From Parvibaculum sp. (GTDB taxonomy: Bacteria > Pseudomonadota > Alphaproteobacteria > Parvibaculales > Parvibaculaceae): DNA of 64,000 nt. This document shows, in pieces, positions 8,979 to 18,232 of this stretch (positions are counted from its first letter, which is position 1; every line of letters starts with the position of its first letter). The translations under genes and the position numbers were made by a program. The notes under the pieces were generated by a model. It did not search any database and was not told the origin of the DNA. It saw only the letters and a program-made list of their open reading frames with translations. Location: NCBI GenBank assembly GCA_017642695.1, contig JAEPQD010000001.1, forward strand, positions 1,931,701 through 1,995,700. The letters run 5' to 3'.

Positions 8979-10625
8979 ATGAGCAAGCCAAGCAAGACAC
9001 GTCTCTACCTCTTCGACACCACGCTGCGCGACGGCGCGCAGACGACGGGCGTCGACTTCAGCGTGGAAGACAAGCGCCTCATTGCGGGCCTGCTCGACGA
9101 ACTCGGCCTCGACTATGTCGAAGGCGGCTATCCCGGCGCGAACCCGACCGACAACGCCTTCTTCGGTGAAAAGCCGAAGCTCGCCCATGCGAAGTTCACG
9201 GCCTTCGGCATGACCAAGCGGGCAGGGCGCTCGGCGTCGAACGATCCCGGTCTCGCCGCCGTCCTCGACGCCGACACGGACGCCGTCTGCCTCGTCGCGA
9301 AAAGCTGGGACTTTCATGTCTCCGTCGCGCTCGGCATCACCAACGAGGAAAATCTCGAAAGCATCGCCGACAGCGTGAAAGCCGTCGCCGCGAAGGGCCG
9401 CGAGCCGATGATCGACTGCGAGCACTTCTTCGACGGCTACAAGGCGAACCCGGACTTCGCGCTCGCCTGCGTGCATGCCGCGCTCGACAACGGCGCGCGC
9501 TGGGCCGTCCTCTGCGACACCAATGGCGGCACGCTCCCCTCCGAGGTCGAGCGCATCGTCGGCGAGGTCATCGCTTCCGGTGTCCCGGGCGAGAAGCTCG
9601 GCATCCACGCGCATAACGACACGGAAAACGCGGTGGCGAACTCGCTCGCCGCCGTGCGCGCGGGCGTGCGCCAGGTGCAGGGCACGTTGAACGGTCTTGG
9701 CGAGCGCTGCGGCAATGCCAACATGGTCTCGCTCATCCCGACGCTCCTGCTGAAACCCGAATATGCGGACCGCTTCGAGATCGGCGTCTCCCATGAGCGC
9801 CTGAAGAGCCTCACCCATGTTTCGCGCACGCTCGATGAAATCCTGAACCGCGCGCCGGACCGCTACGCGCCTTACGTCGGCGAAAGCGCCTTCGCGTCCA
9901 AGGCCGGTATCCATGTCTCCGCGATCCTGAAGGACCCGAAGACCTACGAGCATGTGCCGCCGGAAAGCGTCGGCAACAAGCGCAAGATCGCCGTCTCCGA
10001 TCAGGCCGGAAAGTCGAACATCCTTGCGCGCCTCGAAGAGGCGGGCATCGAGTTCGACTCGAAAGACGCGCGCATCGGCCGTTTGCTGGACGAGGTGAAG
10101 GAGCGCGAGTTCCTCGGCTATTCCTATGACGGCGCGGAAGCCTCCTTCGAGCTTCTCGCGCGCCGCATCCTCGGCGAGGTGCCGGAGTTCTTCTCGGTCG
10201 AGTCTTTTCGCGTGCTCGTCGAGCGCCGTTACAACGCGATAGGCGATCTCGTCACCGTCTCGGAAGCGACGGTGAAGATCGTGGTCGATGGCGAGAAGCT
10301 GATCTCGGTGGGCGAGGGCAACGGCCCGATCAACGCGCTCGACCAGGCGCTCCGCAAGGATCTCGGCAAGTATTCCTCCTATATCGAGGATCTGCGCCTT
10401 GCGGACTTCAAGGTGCGTATCCTCACGAGCGGCACCGAGGCCGTCACCCGCGTGATGATCGAAAGCGCCGACGGCAAGGGCAACCGCTGGTTCACGGTCG
10501 GCGTCTCGCCCAACATAGTCGACGCCTCCTTCCAGGCATTGACGGACTCGATCACGTGGAAGCTGCTCCGCGACGGCGCCCCCGCGCCCAAGACGCACAA
10601 CCGCAAGGAAGGCGTCGGGGCTTAG
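8979..10625 (+). CDS. cimA: (R)-citramalate synthase
   Basis: This enzyme condenses pyruvate and acetyl-CoA to citramalate, the first step of a threonine-independent route to 2-oxobutyrate and isoleucine. The 548 residues contain the DRE-TIM barrel signature LYLFDTTLRDGAQTTGVDFS, the metal site GIHAHNDTENAVANSLAAV, QGTLNGLGERCGNANM, and a C-terminal LeuA-type allosteric domain (from about residue 410) with NGPINALDQALRK. The start SVEDK/LGLDYVEGGYPGANP pattern is that of long CimA rather than LeuA. The ATG at 8979 follows CGGAACG; the frame is open to 8937 but that region contains the attenuator stems. The 3' end overlaps the convergent DUF1772 gene by four bases. Confidence 0.93.
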   Translation: MSKPSKTRLYLFDTTLRDGAQTTGVDFSVEDKRLIAGLLDELGLDYVEGGYPGANPTDNAFFGEKPKLAHAKFTAFGMTKRAGRSASNDPGLAAVLDADTDAVCLVAKSWDFHVSVALGITNEENLESIADSVKAVAAKGREPMIDCEHFFDGYKANPDFALACVHAALDNGARWAVLCDTNGGTLPSEVERIVGEVIASGVPGEKLGIHAHNDTENAVANSLAAVRAGVRQVQGTLNGLGERCGNANMVSLIPTLLLKPEYADRFEIGVSHERLKSLTHVSRTLDEILNRAPDRYAPYVGESAFASKAGIHVSAILKDPKTYEHVPPESVGNKRKIAVSDQAGKSNILARLEEAGIEFDSKDARIGRLLDEVKEREFLGYSYDGAEASFELLARRILGEVPEFFSVESFRVLVERRYNAIGDLVTVSEATVKIVVDGEKLISVGEGNGPINALDQALRKDLGKYSSYIEDLRLADFKVRILTSGTEAVTRVMIESADGKGNRWFTVGVSPNIVDASFQALTDSITWKLLRDGAPAPKTHNRKEGVGA

Positions 10626-11098
10626 ACCATCGCGAGCACGAACAGCACCAGCGATATCGACGGCGCCACCGTCCTCACCGTGTTCCACCGCGTCCACTGG
10701 ACGAGATAGTGCTGCCACAGTTCCGCGCTTTCCGGGCTCGCGGGGTCGGCGGCCGCCAGCCGGTTGTTGAGCGGCACGTTGAAGACGATGGTGACCAGGA
10801 TGCAGCCCGCCAGATAGAGGAGCGCGCCGAGGAACAGGAGGCCCGCACCAGACGTGTCCCAGTGTGTGAGCGCATATCCGGCGAGCATGATCGACAGCGC
10901 CGCCGTGCCGAAGAAGGCGAGAAAGAAGACGGGATTGATCACAACGATGTTGATCGACTGCATCGCCGCGATGCCCTCGCGCGAAGGCAGCTTTCCAAGC
11001 GCGCCCATGATGAAGCTCGAAAACGCATAGAAGATGCCGGCGACAATGCCGCTGCCGAGCACGGCGGCAAGCGTCAGCATGAAGATGAGTCCGTCCAT
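10622..11098 (-). CDS. DUF1772 family membrane protein
   Basis: This 158-residue integral membrane protein has four predicted helices: LIFMLTLAAVLGSGIVAGIFYAF, VVINPVFFLAFFGTAALSIML, GAGLLFLGALLYLAGCILVTIVFN and a C-terminal VAPSISLVLFVLAMV. NVPLNNRL and the spaced W residues before the last helix fit the DUF1772 (anthrone-oxygenase-like) family. Family members are mostly uncharacterised; a few fungal relatives oxidise anthrones, but no such role can be claimed here. The ATG at 11098 follows GGGGGAG. It is convergent with cimA. Confidence 0.82.
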   Translation of the reverse strand: MDGLIFMLTLAAVLGSGIVAGIFYAFSSFIMGALGKLPSREGIAAMQSINIVVINPVFFLAFFGTAALSIMLAGYALTHWDTSGAGLLFLGALLYLAGCILVTIVFNVPLNNRLAAADPASPESAELWQHYLVQWTRWNTVRTVAPSISLVLFVLAMV

Positions 11099-11219
11099 CG
11101 ACTGTCTCCCCCGAAAAGTCAGATTGCCTTGATAGGGGAGAGGGTGGCGAAGGTCCAGCGTCTCTGGGACTGGAAAAGGCGGACGGGCATCGCTGCCCGC
11201 CCGCCTTCGCACTTCTCCC

Positions 11220-12158
11220 TCAGGCGAAAACCGCTGTCGCCCGTGCGATTTCCTCGACATGCCGGTGGTCGGTGCCGCAGCAGCCGCCCAGCACCGTAAG
11301 ATGCGGGAAGCGGCGGCAGAGCCCGGCATAGAGCGAACCGAGTTCTTTCGGATCGCCCGCGTCGAGTTCTTCCGCCTCGTCGAGTTCCGCATGGCTGCAG
11401 CGCGACGCATTGGCGCGGATACCGCGAATGCGGGTAACCCAGTCGCCGTCGAGCGCCGCGTCGAAGTGATCGGGATGCGCGCAGTTGATCATGTAGTAGG
11501 CCGGCGCGTTCTTCGTCGCCTCGTCCACGGCCGCAATCGCATCCTTCAGGCTCGTGCCGCTCGGCAGCCGTCCGTCCGTCTCCACCGTGAAGGAAATGAC
11601 GACGGGCATGCCCGCCGCCGTCGCTGCGCGCGCGATGCCGATTGCCTCGTTGATGTCCGTCATGGTGACGGCGGTTACGAGATCGGCATCCATCTCCGCG
11701 AAGACTTCCGCCTGGCGCGAGTGATAGCTCTCCGCTTCCTCGGCACTCGCCTTGCCGGCCTTGTAGCCGTCGCCGCGCGGGCCGATGCAGCCGCTGATCA
11801 CCATCGGCGTCGCCGCAGTTTCCATCTCGTCGCGGATTTCGTGCATCAGTTTCACGCCCTTGCGGTTTGCCTCGTCGAGCGCCGCGTCGGAATAGCCGAG
11901 CTGAGTCCCCCAGTCGGGGCTCGAGCGCCAGGTCGGGCTTTCGAGCACAAAGCCGGTGCCCGCCTTGAGCGCGATCCCGGCGTGAAGCCGGTAATAGTCG
12001 CGCAGGATCTTCGTGCCCGCCTCGTCCTTGAGAAGGTCGAAGGCGGCGAAGGCGGGAAGGTCGAGGCCTTCGTGAAAGACGAGCGTCGTTTCCAGTCCGC
12101 CATCCGTCAGGAAGGGCCCGCCCGCGAGTTGCGGCAGGCGATTTCTGTATTTCACCAT
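11220..12158 (-). CDS. Homocysteine S-methyltransferase family protein
   Basis: This 312-residue zinc-dependent methyltransferase belongs to the MmuM/BHMT family, which moves a methyl group from a donor such as S-methylmethionine or betaine to a thiol acceptor. It opens with LTDGGLETTLVFHEG and carries the zinc ligands in MINCAHPDH and GGCCGTDHRH (Cys293 and Cys294 near the C-terminus). Length is normal for the family. A GGAGATC ribosome site precedes the ATG. It is divergent from an AraC-type regulator across a 166-base gap that may hold both promoters. The methyl donor and acceptor are not determined; family assignment is firm. Confidence 0.9.
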   Translation of the reverse strand: MVKYRNRLPQLAGGPFLTDGGLETTLVFHEGLDLPAFAAFDLLKDEAGTKILRDYYRLHAGIALKAGTGFVLESPTWRSSPDWGTQLGYSDAALDEANRKGVKLMHEIRDEMETAATPMVISGCIGPRGDGYKAGKASAEEAESYHSRQAEVFAEMDADLVTAVTMTDINEAIGIARAATAAGMPVVISFTVETDGRLPSGTSLKDAIAAVDEATKNAPAYYMINCAHPDHFDAALDGDWVTRIRGIRANASRCSHAELDEAEELDAGDPKELGSLYAGLCRRFPHLTVLGGCCGTDHRHVEEIARATAVFA

Positions 12159-12324
12159 GATAAGATCTCCAGGTCTTCGGGGGGCGCATGAATGCGTGCC
12201 TCAGCCTCACGGCCGATGCCTCATGTCTGATGGCGTGAATGTAGGGATACGACGCCCCCGGATTGAATGGGCAGGACGCCGGATCGCTTTGCCGATCCGC
12301 CATATCTCGCATGGGAGCCATTAA

Positions 12325-13308
12325 ATGGACGCCTTGTCGGATGTGCTCCGCTCGATGCGTCTCACGGGCGGTATCTTCCTTGAAGCCGAGTTCACGGCGC
12401 CCTGGGCGATTGCCTCGCGCGTGGAGCCGGAGGATTGTGCGCCTTTCGGTCATGTCCCCCGCAACATTGTTTCCTACCACTATATCGAGGAGGGCGAGCT
12501 TCGCCTGAGCCTCGAAGGCGAGCCGGACATCGTCGTCGGGCGCGGCGAAATCGTTCTGCTGCCGAGGAACGATCCGCATGTGCTCGCCAGTGGGCCGGAC
12601 GTTCCGCCCACCAGTTCCCACGATCTCATCCTGCCGCCGCCCGATGGCGGCCTCGCCCGGATCGAATATGGCGGAGGTGGCGCGCGCACGCGCATCGTCT
12701 GCGGCTTTCTCGGCAACGAGACGCCAGGCGACATGCTTCTTTCCTTTCTCCCGCCCGTGCTCCGTCTCGACGTCCCGTCGGACCACACGGGCGAATGGAT
12801 ACAGAGCACGTTCCGCTTCGCTTCGGCGGCGCTGGCGGGCGGCGGCGACCGTTCGGCCGTGGTGCTCGGCCGCCTCGCGGAAATCCTTTTCGAGGAAGCC
12901 GTCCATCGGTATGTCGCCGCTCTGCCGGAAGGGGAGAGGGGCTGGCTTGCCGCGCTGCGCGACCCGGCCATCGGCCGCGCTCTCGCGCTTCTGCATCGCC
13001 GTCTCGACAGGCGCTGGACGACGGAGGGCCTCGCCGCCGAAGTCGGCCTTTCCCGTTCGGCCTTCGCCTCCCGTTTCACGGACCTCATCGGCGATCCGCC
13101 CATGCGCTATCTTGGGAAGTGGCGCATGCAGCTTGCCGCGCGCCGCCTCTCCGACACCCCGGACCCGATTGCCCGCATCGCCTTCGACGCAGGCTACGAG
13201 TCGGAAGCCGCCTTCAGCCGTGCCTTCAAGCGTGCGTTCGGCGTACCGCCGGCCACCTGGCGGAAAGCGCCTGCTGCCTGGCCGAAAGAGGGGTCCCTAC
13301 GCACTTGA
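12325..13308 (+). CDS. AraC-family regulator with N-terminal cupin
   Basis: This 327-residue transcription factor has an N-terminal cupin-like sensory domain (HYIEEGELRLSLEGEPDIVVGRGEIVLLPRNDPH spans its core, beginning near residue 50) and a C-terminal double helix-turn-helix (about residues 220-320) with TTEGLAAEVGLSRSAFASRF and the AraC signature ARIAFDAGYESEAAFSRAFK followed by FGVPPATWR. The domain order matches the cupin_6 AraC group, often repressors or activators of nearby oxidoreductase or transporter genes. It is divergent from the homocysteine methyltransferase-like gene and 82 bases upstream of rarD, either of which could be its target. The effector is unknown. Confidence 0.9.
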   Translation: MDALSDVLRSMRLTGGIFLEAEFTAPWAIASRVEPEDCAPFGHVPRNIVSYHYIEEGELRLSLEGEPDIVVGRGEIVLLPRNDPHVLASGPDVPPTSSHDLILPPPDGGLARIEYGGGGARTRIVCGFLGNETPGDMLLSFLPPVLRLDVPSDHTGEWIQSTFRFASAALAGGGDRSAVVLGRLAEILFEEAVHRYVAALPEGERGWLAALRDPAIGRALALLHRRLDRRWTTEGLAAEVGLSRSAFASRFTDLIGDPPMRYLGKWRMQLAARRLSDTPDPIARIAFDAGYESEAAFSRAFKRAFGVPPATWRKAPAAWPKEGSLRT

Positions 13309-13390
13309 ACGAGGCGGCGGCGTCGCCACTTCCGCCGTGATACAAGATGCGCGCGGAATCGCTTTTGGCGATTCCGGAAGGACGGTAGGC

Positions 13391-14335
13391 ATGGCCCTCG
13401 AACAGCAACCAGCGGCGCGCGCGCCGGTCAGCGAGGCGGCGCTCGGCGCGGCATCGGCTGGTGCGGGCTATCTGCTCTGGGGCCTTTCCGTCATCTTCTA
13501 CAAGCAGTTGACCGATGTGCCGCCTTTCGAGGTGCTGGCGCATCGCTCGGTCTGGAGCGTTGCGCTGATCGCTGTTCTGATCCTCGCGCTGTCGCGCCGT
13601 GCCCAGCTCATGACGATCCTGCGCGACCGCCGCACGCTCCTCACCTTTGTCGGCACCGGTCTGCTGATCGGCTCCAACTGGTTTGTCTTCATCTATTCGA
13701 TCAACGAGGCCCGCATCGTCGAGACGAGCCTCGGCTACTACATCAATCCGCTGGTGAGCGTCCTGCTCGGCGTCGCCTTTCTCGGCGAGAAGCTCTCGCG
13801 CCCGCAGATCTTTGCCGTCGTGCTCGCCGCCATCGGCGTTGCGGTCTTCGCCGTCGATCTCGGCCAGTTGCCCTGGATATCGCTCTATCTCGCGGCGAGC
13901 TTCGCAGCCTATGGCTATCTCAGGAAGGTGACGCGCGCGACGCCCCTCGAAGGGCTCTTCGTCGAGGTCATGGTGCTGTTGCCTCTGGCGCTCGCCTATC
14001 TCTGGTGGCTGTCGGGTCATGGCGGCACGAGCTTCGGCAATGGAAGCTGGTTCACCTGGACCTTCCTTGTACTGACGGGTCCGATGACGGTCGTGCCGCT
14101 CTTCCTGTTCTCCTTCGGTGCGCAGCGCATCCGCCTCGCGACGCTGGGTCTCATGCAGTACCTCGCCCCCACGACGCAGTTCTTCGTCGCCGTCTTCCTC
14201 TATGGCGAGCCGCTGGGTACCGTCCAGTTGATGACTTTCGCGCTTATCTGGGTCGGACTGGGGATATTTTCGTTCGATACCTGGCGTTGTGAGCGCGAAC
14301 TGCGCCGTACCGCCGCGCTCGCAAACCGGGGATAG
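13391..14335 (+). CDS. rarD: RarD/EamA-family permease
   Basis: This 314-residue inner membrane protein of the drug/metabolite transporter superfamily has about ten helices, beginning GAASAGAGYLLWGLSVIFYK. The segments PPFEVLAHRSVWS, GSNWFVFIYSIN, ETSLGYYINPLVSVLLG and LGLMQYLAPTTQF are the hallmarks of RarD, historically called chloramphenicol-sensitive protein; its real substrate is not known. The ATG at 13391 follows GGAAGGACGG. A longer frame is open upstream inside the AraC gene but is not coding. It may be cotranscribed with the AraC regulator. Confidence 0.92.
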   Translation: MALEQQPAARAPVSEAALGAASAGAGYLLWGLSVIFYKQLTDVPPFEVLAHRSVWSVALIAVLILALSRRAQLMTILRDRRTLLTFVGTGLLIGSNWFVFIYSINEARIVETSLGYYINPLVSVLLGVAFLGEKLSRPQIFAVVLAAIGVAVFAVDLGQLPWISLYLAASFAAYGYLRKVTRATPLEGLFVEVMVLLPLALAYLWWLSGHGGTSFGNGSWFTWTFLVLTGPMTVVPLFLFSFGAQRIRLATLGLMQYLAPTTQFFVAVFLYGEPLGTVQLMTFALIWVGLGIFSFDTWRCERELRRTAALANRG

Positions 14336-14354
14336 GTTTCGCGCGAAAAGTTTT

Positions 14355-14386
14355 GTGACGTTCGAGTGACAGTTCGGTGACAGTCG
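14355..14386 (-). promoter_or_regulatory. Pho-box-like direct repeats between convergent genes
   Basis: The plus strand carries GTGAC three times at an exact 11-base spacing (14355, 14366, 14377). On the minus strand this reads CTGTCAC-N4-CTGTCAC-N4-ACGTCAC, which matches the PhoB box pattern of CTGTCAT-like heptamers repeated every 11 bases. The site is odd because it sits between the ends of rarD and the LOG-family gene, downstream of both, so a conventional role at a coding promoter is not evident. It could drive an antisense or small RNA leftwards, or be chance. The repeat is seen; PhoB binding is inferred. Confidence 0.4.
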
Positions 14387-14399
14387 CCCCGGTTTATCC

Positions 14400-14948
14400 T
14401 CAGAGGGAGGCTTCGATCCGGGGAAGGATATCTTCCACACGGTCGACCATCGAGTAGATCCGCCTGATCTCCGAGCGCGCGAAACCCGCCTTGATGATGT
14501 GGTCGAGCAACTCGTTCAGCGGGTCCCAGAAGCCGTCGATATTGGCGATCACGATCGGCCGGCTGTGCCGTCCGAGCTGCGCCCAGGTCAGCATCTCGAT
14601 CGTCTCCTCGACGGTTCCCACGCCTCCGGGCAGTGCCACAAAGGCTTGAGATCGTTCGAACATCAGCTGCTTGCGCGCATGCATGCTGTCGGTGACGACG
14701 AGTTCACTTACCTCGTTGAACTCGACCTCGATCTCCGTCAGGAACTTCGGGATGATGCCCGTCACCTTGCCGCCCCCGGCGAGCACCGCGCGCGCCACCG
14801 CGCCCATCAGTCCGATGCCGCCGCCCCCATAGACAAGCTCCACCCCCCGGTCCGCCATGATCCGGCCGAACCGGTCCGCGGCCTCCATGAAGACGGGCTC
14901 CGTACCTGTGGAGGAACCGCAATAGACGCAAAGACTTGTGAGCTTCAT
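14400..14948 (-). CDS. LOG-family nucleoside 5'-monophosphate phosphoribohydrolase
   Basis: This 182-residue protein belongs to the LOG (lonely guy) / TIGR00730 family, which cleaves the N-glycosidic bond of nucleoside monophosphates such as cytokinin riboside phosphates or AMP. It begins LTSLCVYCGSSTGTEPVF, has LVYGGGGIGLMGAVARAV, the conserved MHARKQLMFERSQAFVALPGG (positions near 90-110; active-site Arg and Lys) and the diagnostic PGGVGTVEE. Length is typical of type I LOG proteins. It is monocistronic, divergent from the LysM gene and convergent with rarD. Confidence 0.92.
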   Translation of the reverse strand: MKLTSLCVYCGSSTGTEPVFMEAADRFGRIMADRGVELVYGGGGIGLMGAVARAVLAGGGKVTGIIPKFLTEIEVEFNEVSELVVTDSMHARKQLMFERSQAFVALPGGVGTVEETIEMLTWAQLGRHSRPIVIANIDGFWDPLNELLDHIIKAGFARSEIRRIYSMVDRVEDILPRIEASL

Positions 14949-15097
14949 GGAGGAAGGCTATCCCGTTGTTTCTGGCTGTTGTCAGACCCGCGAGGTTTCA
15001 CATTGGTGCCGTAATTGCAAGCTACGCGGTAGACTAGGCTGATGGTGGCGTTCTGTTCCGTTTCGGCACAGCCGTATCGGGGAAGGAAACAGGAAAA

Positions 15098-16066
15098 ATG
15101 AAAATAGGGGCAATTATCGGCGCTTTCGTGGTGGCGCTGCTTCTTCTCGTGGGCGGCTGGTGGTTTTTCCTTCGCGGGGATACGGAGCCCGCACCATCCG
15201 AAACCGTCGCCGAATCGGAAACGCAGGCGGCGCCCGAAGCGGTCGGTGAGGACGAAACCGATCCCTCCATCCCGACCTTCGACATCGTTCGCGTCGAGCG
15301 CGATGGCTCGACCATCGCAGCGGGCCGCTCGCTTCCCGGTGCCCGCATCGAAATCCTTGCAAACGGCGAAATCGTTGCCGAAACCACCGCGGACGAGCGC
15401 GGCGAATGGGTCGCGGTCCTTGAAGAGCCGCTCAAGCCCGGCTCCATCGAGCTTCGCATCACGGCGTACAATCCGGACGGCAGCAGCAAGGACAGCGAGC
15501 AGGTCGTCACCGTTTCCGTGCCCGAAGGCGGCGAGGAACAGCCGCTTGTCGTCCGCAGCGAGCCCGGCAAGGCGAGCAAGGTCCTGCAGGGTCCCGGCGT
15601 TCCAGCCGACGCCGGTAGCCTCGTCCTCGAAACCGTCGACTATGACGACAAGGGCAACATCATCATTTCCGGCCGCTCCGACCCCGGTGCCACGGTACGC
15701 ATCTATGTCGACGGCGATATTGTCGGCGAAACCGTGGCCGATGCCTCCGGCCATTGGGAACTGAGCCCCGAAGTGGATATCGCGCCCGGTCAGTATGCGC
15801 TCCGCGTCGATCAGGTGGACGAGCAGGGCCAGGTGGTCGGCCGCATCGAGGTCCCCTTCGAACGCGGCGAACCGCAAGCCGTGCTCGCTGCCCTGAAGGA
15901 GGGCAAGGTGGTCATTCAGCCGGGCAACAACCTCTGGAACATCTCCCGCCGGCTCTACGGCTCGGGTTTCAGCTATACGATCATCTACGAGGCGAACAAG
16001 GATCAGATTCGCGATCCGGACCTGATCTATCCAGGTCAGATCTTCGAAACGCCCGCCGCGCAGTAG
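15098..16066 (+). CDS. Membrane-anchored LysM domain protein with Ig-like repeats
   Basis: This 322-residue envelope protein has an N-terminal signal anchor (IGAIIGAFVVALLLLVGGWW), an acidic linker rich in Pro, Glu and Thr, two related beta-rich modules (around residues 65-145 and 185-255) containing GRSLPGARIEILANGEIVAE and GRSDPGATVRIYVDGDIVGE, and a C-terminal LysM segment (VIQPGNNLWNISRRLYG to YPGQIFETP) expected to bind peptidoglycan. The modules are alike enough to be an internal duplication. Homologues in alphaproteobacteria are annotated as LysM peptidoglycan-binding proteins of unknown role. AGGAAACAGGAAAA precedes the ATG. Confidence 0.88.
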   Translation: MKIGAIIGAFVVALLLLVGGWWFFLRGDTEPAPSETVAESETQAAPEAVGEDETDPSIPTFDIVRVERDGSTIAAGRSLPGARIEILANGEIVAETTADERGEWVAVLEEPLKPGSIELRITAYNPDGSSKDSEQVVTVSVPEGGEEQPLVVRSEPGKASKVLQGPGVPADAGSLVLETVDYDDKGNIIISGRSDPGATVRIYVDGDIVGETVADASGHWELSPEVDIAPGQYALRVDQVDEQGQVVGRIEVPFERGEPQAVLAALKEGKVVIQPGNNLWNISRRLYGSGFSYTIIYEANKDQIRDPDLIYPGQIFETPAAQ

Positions 16067-16127
16067 CCGTCGGCTCGGCGCGGCGAGTTGTCCCCGCCGC
16101 AAAAAGGCTTATGTAGAGTAAGGAATG

Positions 16128-16158
16128 ACGCCCTGTCCGGGGTTGCCGGGCAGGGCGT
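16128..16158 (+). terminator. Strong hairpin after the LysM gene
   Basis: 16128-16140 (ACGCCCTGTCCGG) pairs with 16146-16158 (CCGGGCAGGGCGT): 13 pairs including one G-U, with a five-base loop. It lies 62 bases after the LysM stop and 71 before the Atm1 start. There is no clean T-run after it, so it may terminate weakly or act as an mRNA-stabilising hairpin. Confidence 0.5.
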
Positions 16159-16229
16159 TGGCTTGCTTGCCATAAGCTTTGCGCCCGCCACCGTTGCGGT
16201 AGCGCACCATCGTGGAGATTCTGCCTTTC

Positions 16230-18164
16230 ATGGCCCGACGGCTGAAACTGGCGACACGGAGCGGACCCGATCCGGTAACGGGCGGGCCCGCAGTGGAGCG
16301 CCGCCGTAACTGGCAGACACTTCTCGCCATGCTGCCCCGGCTCTGGCCGGAGGGTCGCATGGATCTTCGCGCGCGTGTGATGATTGCGGTGCTGGCGCTC
16401 GTCGCGGCCAAGGCGATCACCGTCTATGTCCCCTTCCTCTACAAGGAGGCTGTCGACCGTCTTTCACCGGAAACGGTGGCTGAAGCAGCGGTACTCGTGC
16501 CAGTCATGTTGATCGTCGCTTACGGCGTCGGGCGGATCATGATGGTGGCGCTGGCGCAGTTGCGCGATGCGGTCTTTGCGAAAGTCGGTCAGAATGCGGT
16601 ACGCGAACTTGCGGTAGAGACCTTCCGGCATCTGCATGCGCTTTCGCTTCGATTCCATCTCGAGCGGCGCACCGGGGGCCTTTCCCGCGTCATCGAGCGC
16701 GGTACCAAGGGCGTTGACTTCCTGCTGCGCTTTTCATTGTTCAATATCGTCCCGACGATCATCGAACTCGTCCTCGTCTGTGTCATTCTCGCCTATGCCT
16801 TCGACATCCGGTATTCGCTGGTGACGGCGAGCACCGTTCTTCTCTACATGATCTTCACCTTCGCCGTGACCGAATGGCGCACGCGTTTTCGTCGGGAGAT
16901 GAACGATCTCGACACCGAGGCGAACACAAAGGCGGTCGACAGTCTCCTCAACTACGAGACAGTCAAGTATTTCGGCAATGAGGAGCATGAAACACGCCGC
17001 TTCGACCGGTCGATGAGCGGTTACGAGCGTGCGGCGATCAAGACGACCACGTCGCTCTCGCTGCTCAACACCGGCCAGACACTGATCTTCAGCGGCGGAC
17101 TCACGCTGCTGATGCTGATGGCGGCGCAGGGAATCGCGGAAGGTGCGCTCACCGTCGGCTCCTTCGTCATGATCAACACCTACCTGATCCAGCTCTATCA
17201 GCCGTTGAACCTGCTGGGTACGGTCTATCGCGAAATCCGACAGGCCTTGATCGACATGGAAACCATGTTCGATCTGATGCAGGTTCCCGCCGAAATCGAA
17301 GACAAGCCGGGTGCGCCTGCTCTCCGGGTCCACGGTGGTGAGATCGAATTCGATGATGTGAGTTTCTACTACGATCCTGATCGCCGCATTCTTGACGGCG
17401 TCTCGTTCCGGATACCTTCCGGCCGCACGCTTGCCATTGTTGGTCCGTCGGGGGCGGGAAAGTCCACCATCGCGCGCATCCTTTTCCGGTTCTACGACAT
17501 TTCGAAGGGCGCGGTGCGTGTCGACGGACAGGATATTCGAGACGTGACGCAGGATACGCTGCGCGCTGCAATCGGCATGGTTCCGCAGGATACGGTCCTC
17601 TTCAACGATACGATCCGCTACAATATCCGTTACGGGCGTCCCGAGGCGACGGATCGAGAAGTGGAAGAGGCGGCGGAGCTCGCCCGGATCGGTACCTTTA
17701 TCGAAAGCCTGCCACAGGGCTACGACACCCGGGTCGGCGAACGGGGGCTGAAGCTCTCCGGCGGCGAGAAACAGCGTGTCGCCATCGCGCGGACCATCCT
17801 CAAGAATCCACCGATCCTTCTGCTCGACGAAGCAACCTCCGCTCTCGACACACATACCGAACGTGAGATACAGGCGGCGCTCCGGCGTATTTCGAGGGAC
17901 CGAACGACCCTCATCATCGCGCACCGGCTTTCGACGGTCGTGGACGCGGATGAAATCCTTGTTCTCGATCGCGGCCGTGTCGTCGAACGTGGAACGCACG
18001 AGACATTGCTTGCGCTCGGCGGCGCCTATGCCGCCATGTGGAACCGGCAACGCGAAAGTGAAGCCGCCCGCGAGGAGGAAGAAAAACTGCTCGAAACCGG
18101 CGGAGACCGCCCTTCTGGGCAGGATCGCCTGGCGGATGTCGAGATCGATCCCGGATTTGCTTAA
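16230..18164 (+). CDS. Atm1/ABCB7-type ABC exporter
   Basis: This homodimeric half-transporter of about 644 residues is of the Atm1 class, which exports glutathione-linked or heavy-metal-conjugated compounds and supports iron-sulfur or metal homeostasis. The membrane domain contains the class signature [13 protein letters not shown] and TLSLRF-type motifs ([19 protein letters not shown]). The ATPase has Walker [10 protein letters not shown] (near residue 405), signature LSGGEKQR (near 508) and Walker [13 protein letters not shown]. The ATG at 16230 (MARRLKL) has GGAG upstream; a GTG at 16212 is in frame but lacks a ribosome site. It is followed by psd and pssA on the same strand. Confidence 0.92.
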   Translation: MARRLKLATRSGPDPVTGGPAVERRRNWQTLLAMLPRLWPEGRMDLRARVMIAVLALVAAKAITVYVPFLYKEAVDRLSPETVAEAAVLVPVMLIVAYGVGRIMMVALAQLRDAVFAKVGQNAVRELAVETFRHLHALSLRFHLERRTGGLSRVIERGTKGVDFLLRFSLFNIVPTIIELVLVCVILAYAFDIRYSLVTASTVLLYMIFTFAVTEWRTRFRREMNDLDTEANTKAVDSLLNYETVKYFGNEEHETRRFDRSMSGYERAAIKTTTSLSLLNTGQTLIFSGGLTLLMLMAAQGIAEGALTVGSFVMINTYLIQLYQPLNLLGTVYREIRQALIDMETMFDLMQVPAEIEDKPGAPALRVHGGEIEFDDVSFYYDPDRRILDGVSFRIPSGRTLAIVGPSGAGKSTIARILFRFYDISKGAVRVDGQDIRDVTQDTLRAAIGMVPQDTVLFNDTIRYNIRYGRPEATDREVEEAAELARIGTFIESLPQGYDTRVGERGLKLSGGEKQRVAIARTILKNPPILLLDEATSALDTHTEREIQAALRRISRDRTTLIIAHRLSTVVDADEILVLDRGRVVERGTHETLLALGGAYAAMWNRQRESEAAREEEEKLLETGGDRPSGQDRLADVEIDPGFA

Positions 18165-18232
18165 CCCCGACCGGCTGGCGGGCTACACTTCGCCGGACCC
18201 TCACCTCCAACCGAGAGATCAAGAAAAGCGAC

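Noticed and set aside
8832..10718. Long antisense frame across cimA
   Set aside because: cimA is unambiguous on the plus strand, and the antisense product is a charged, motif-free sequence.
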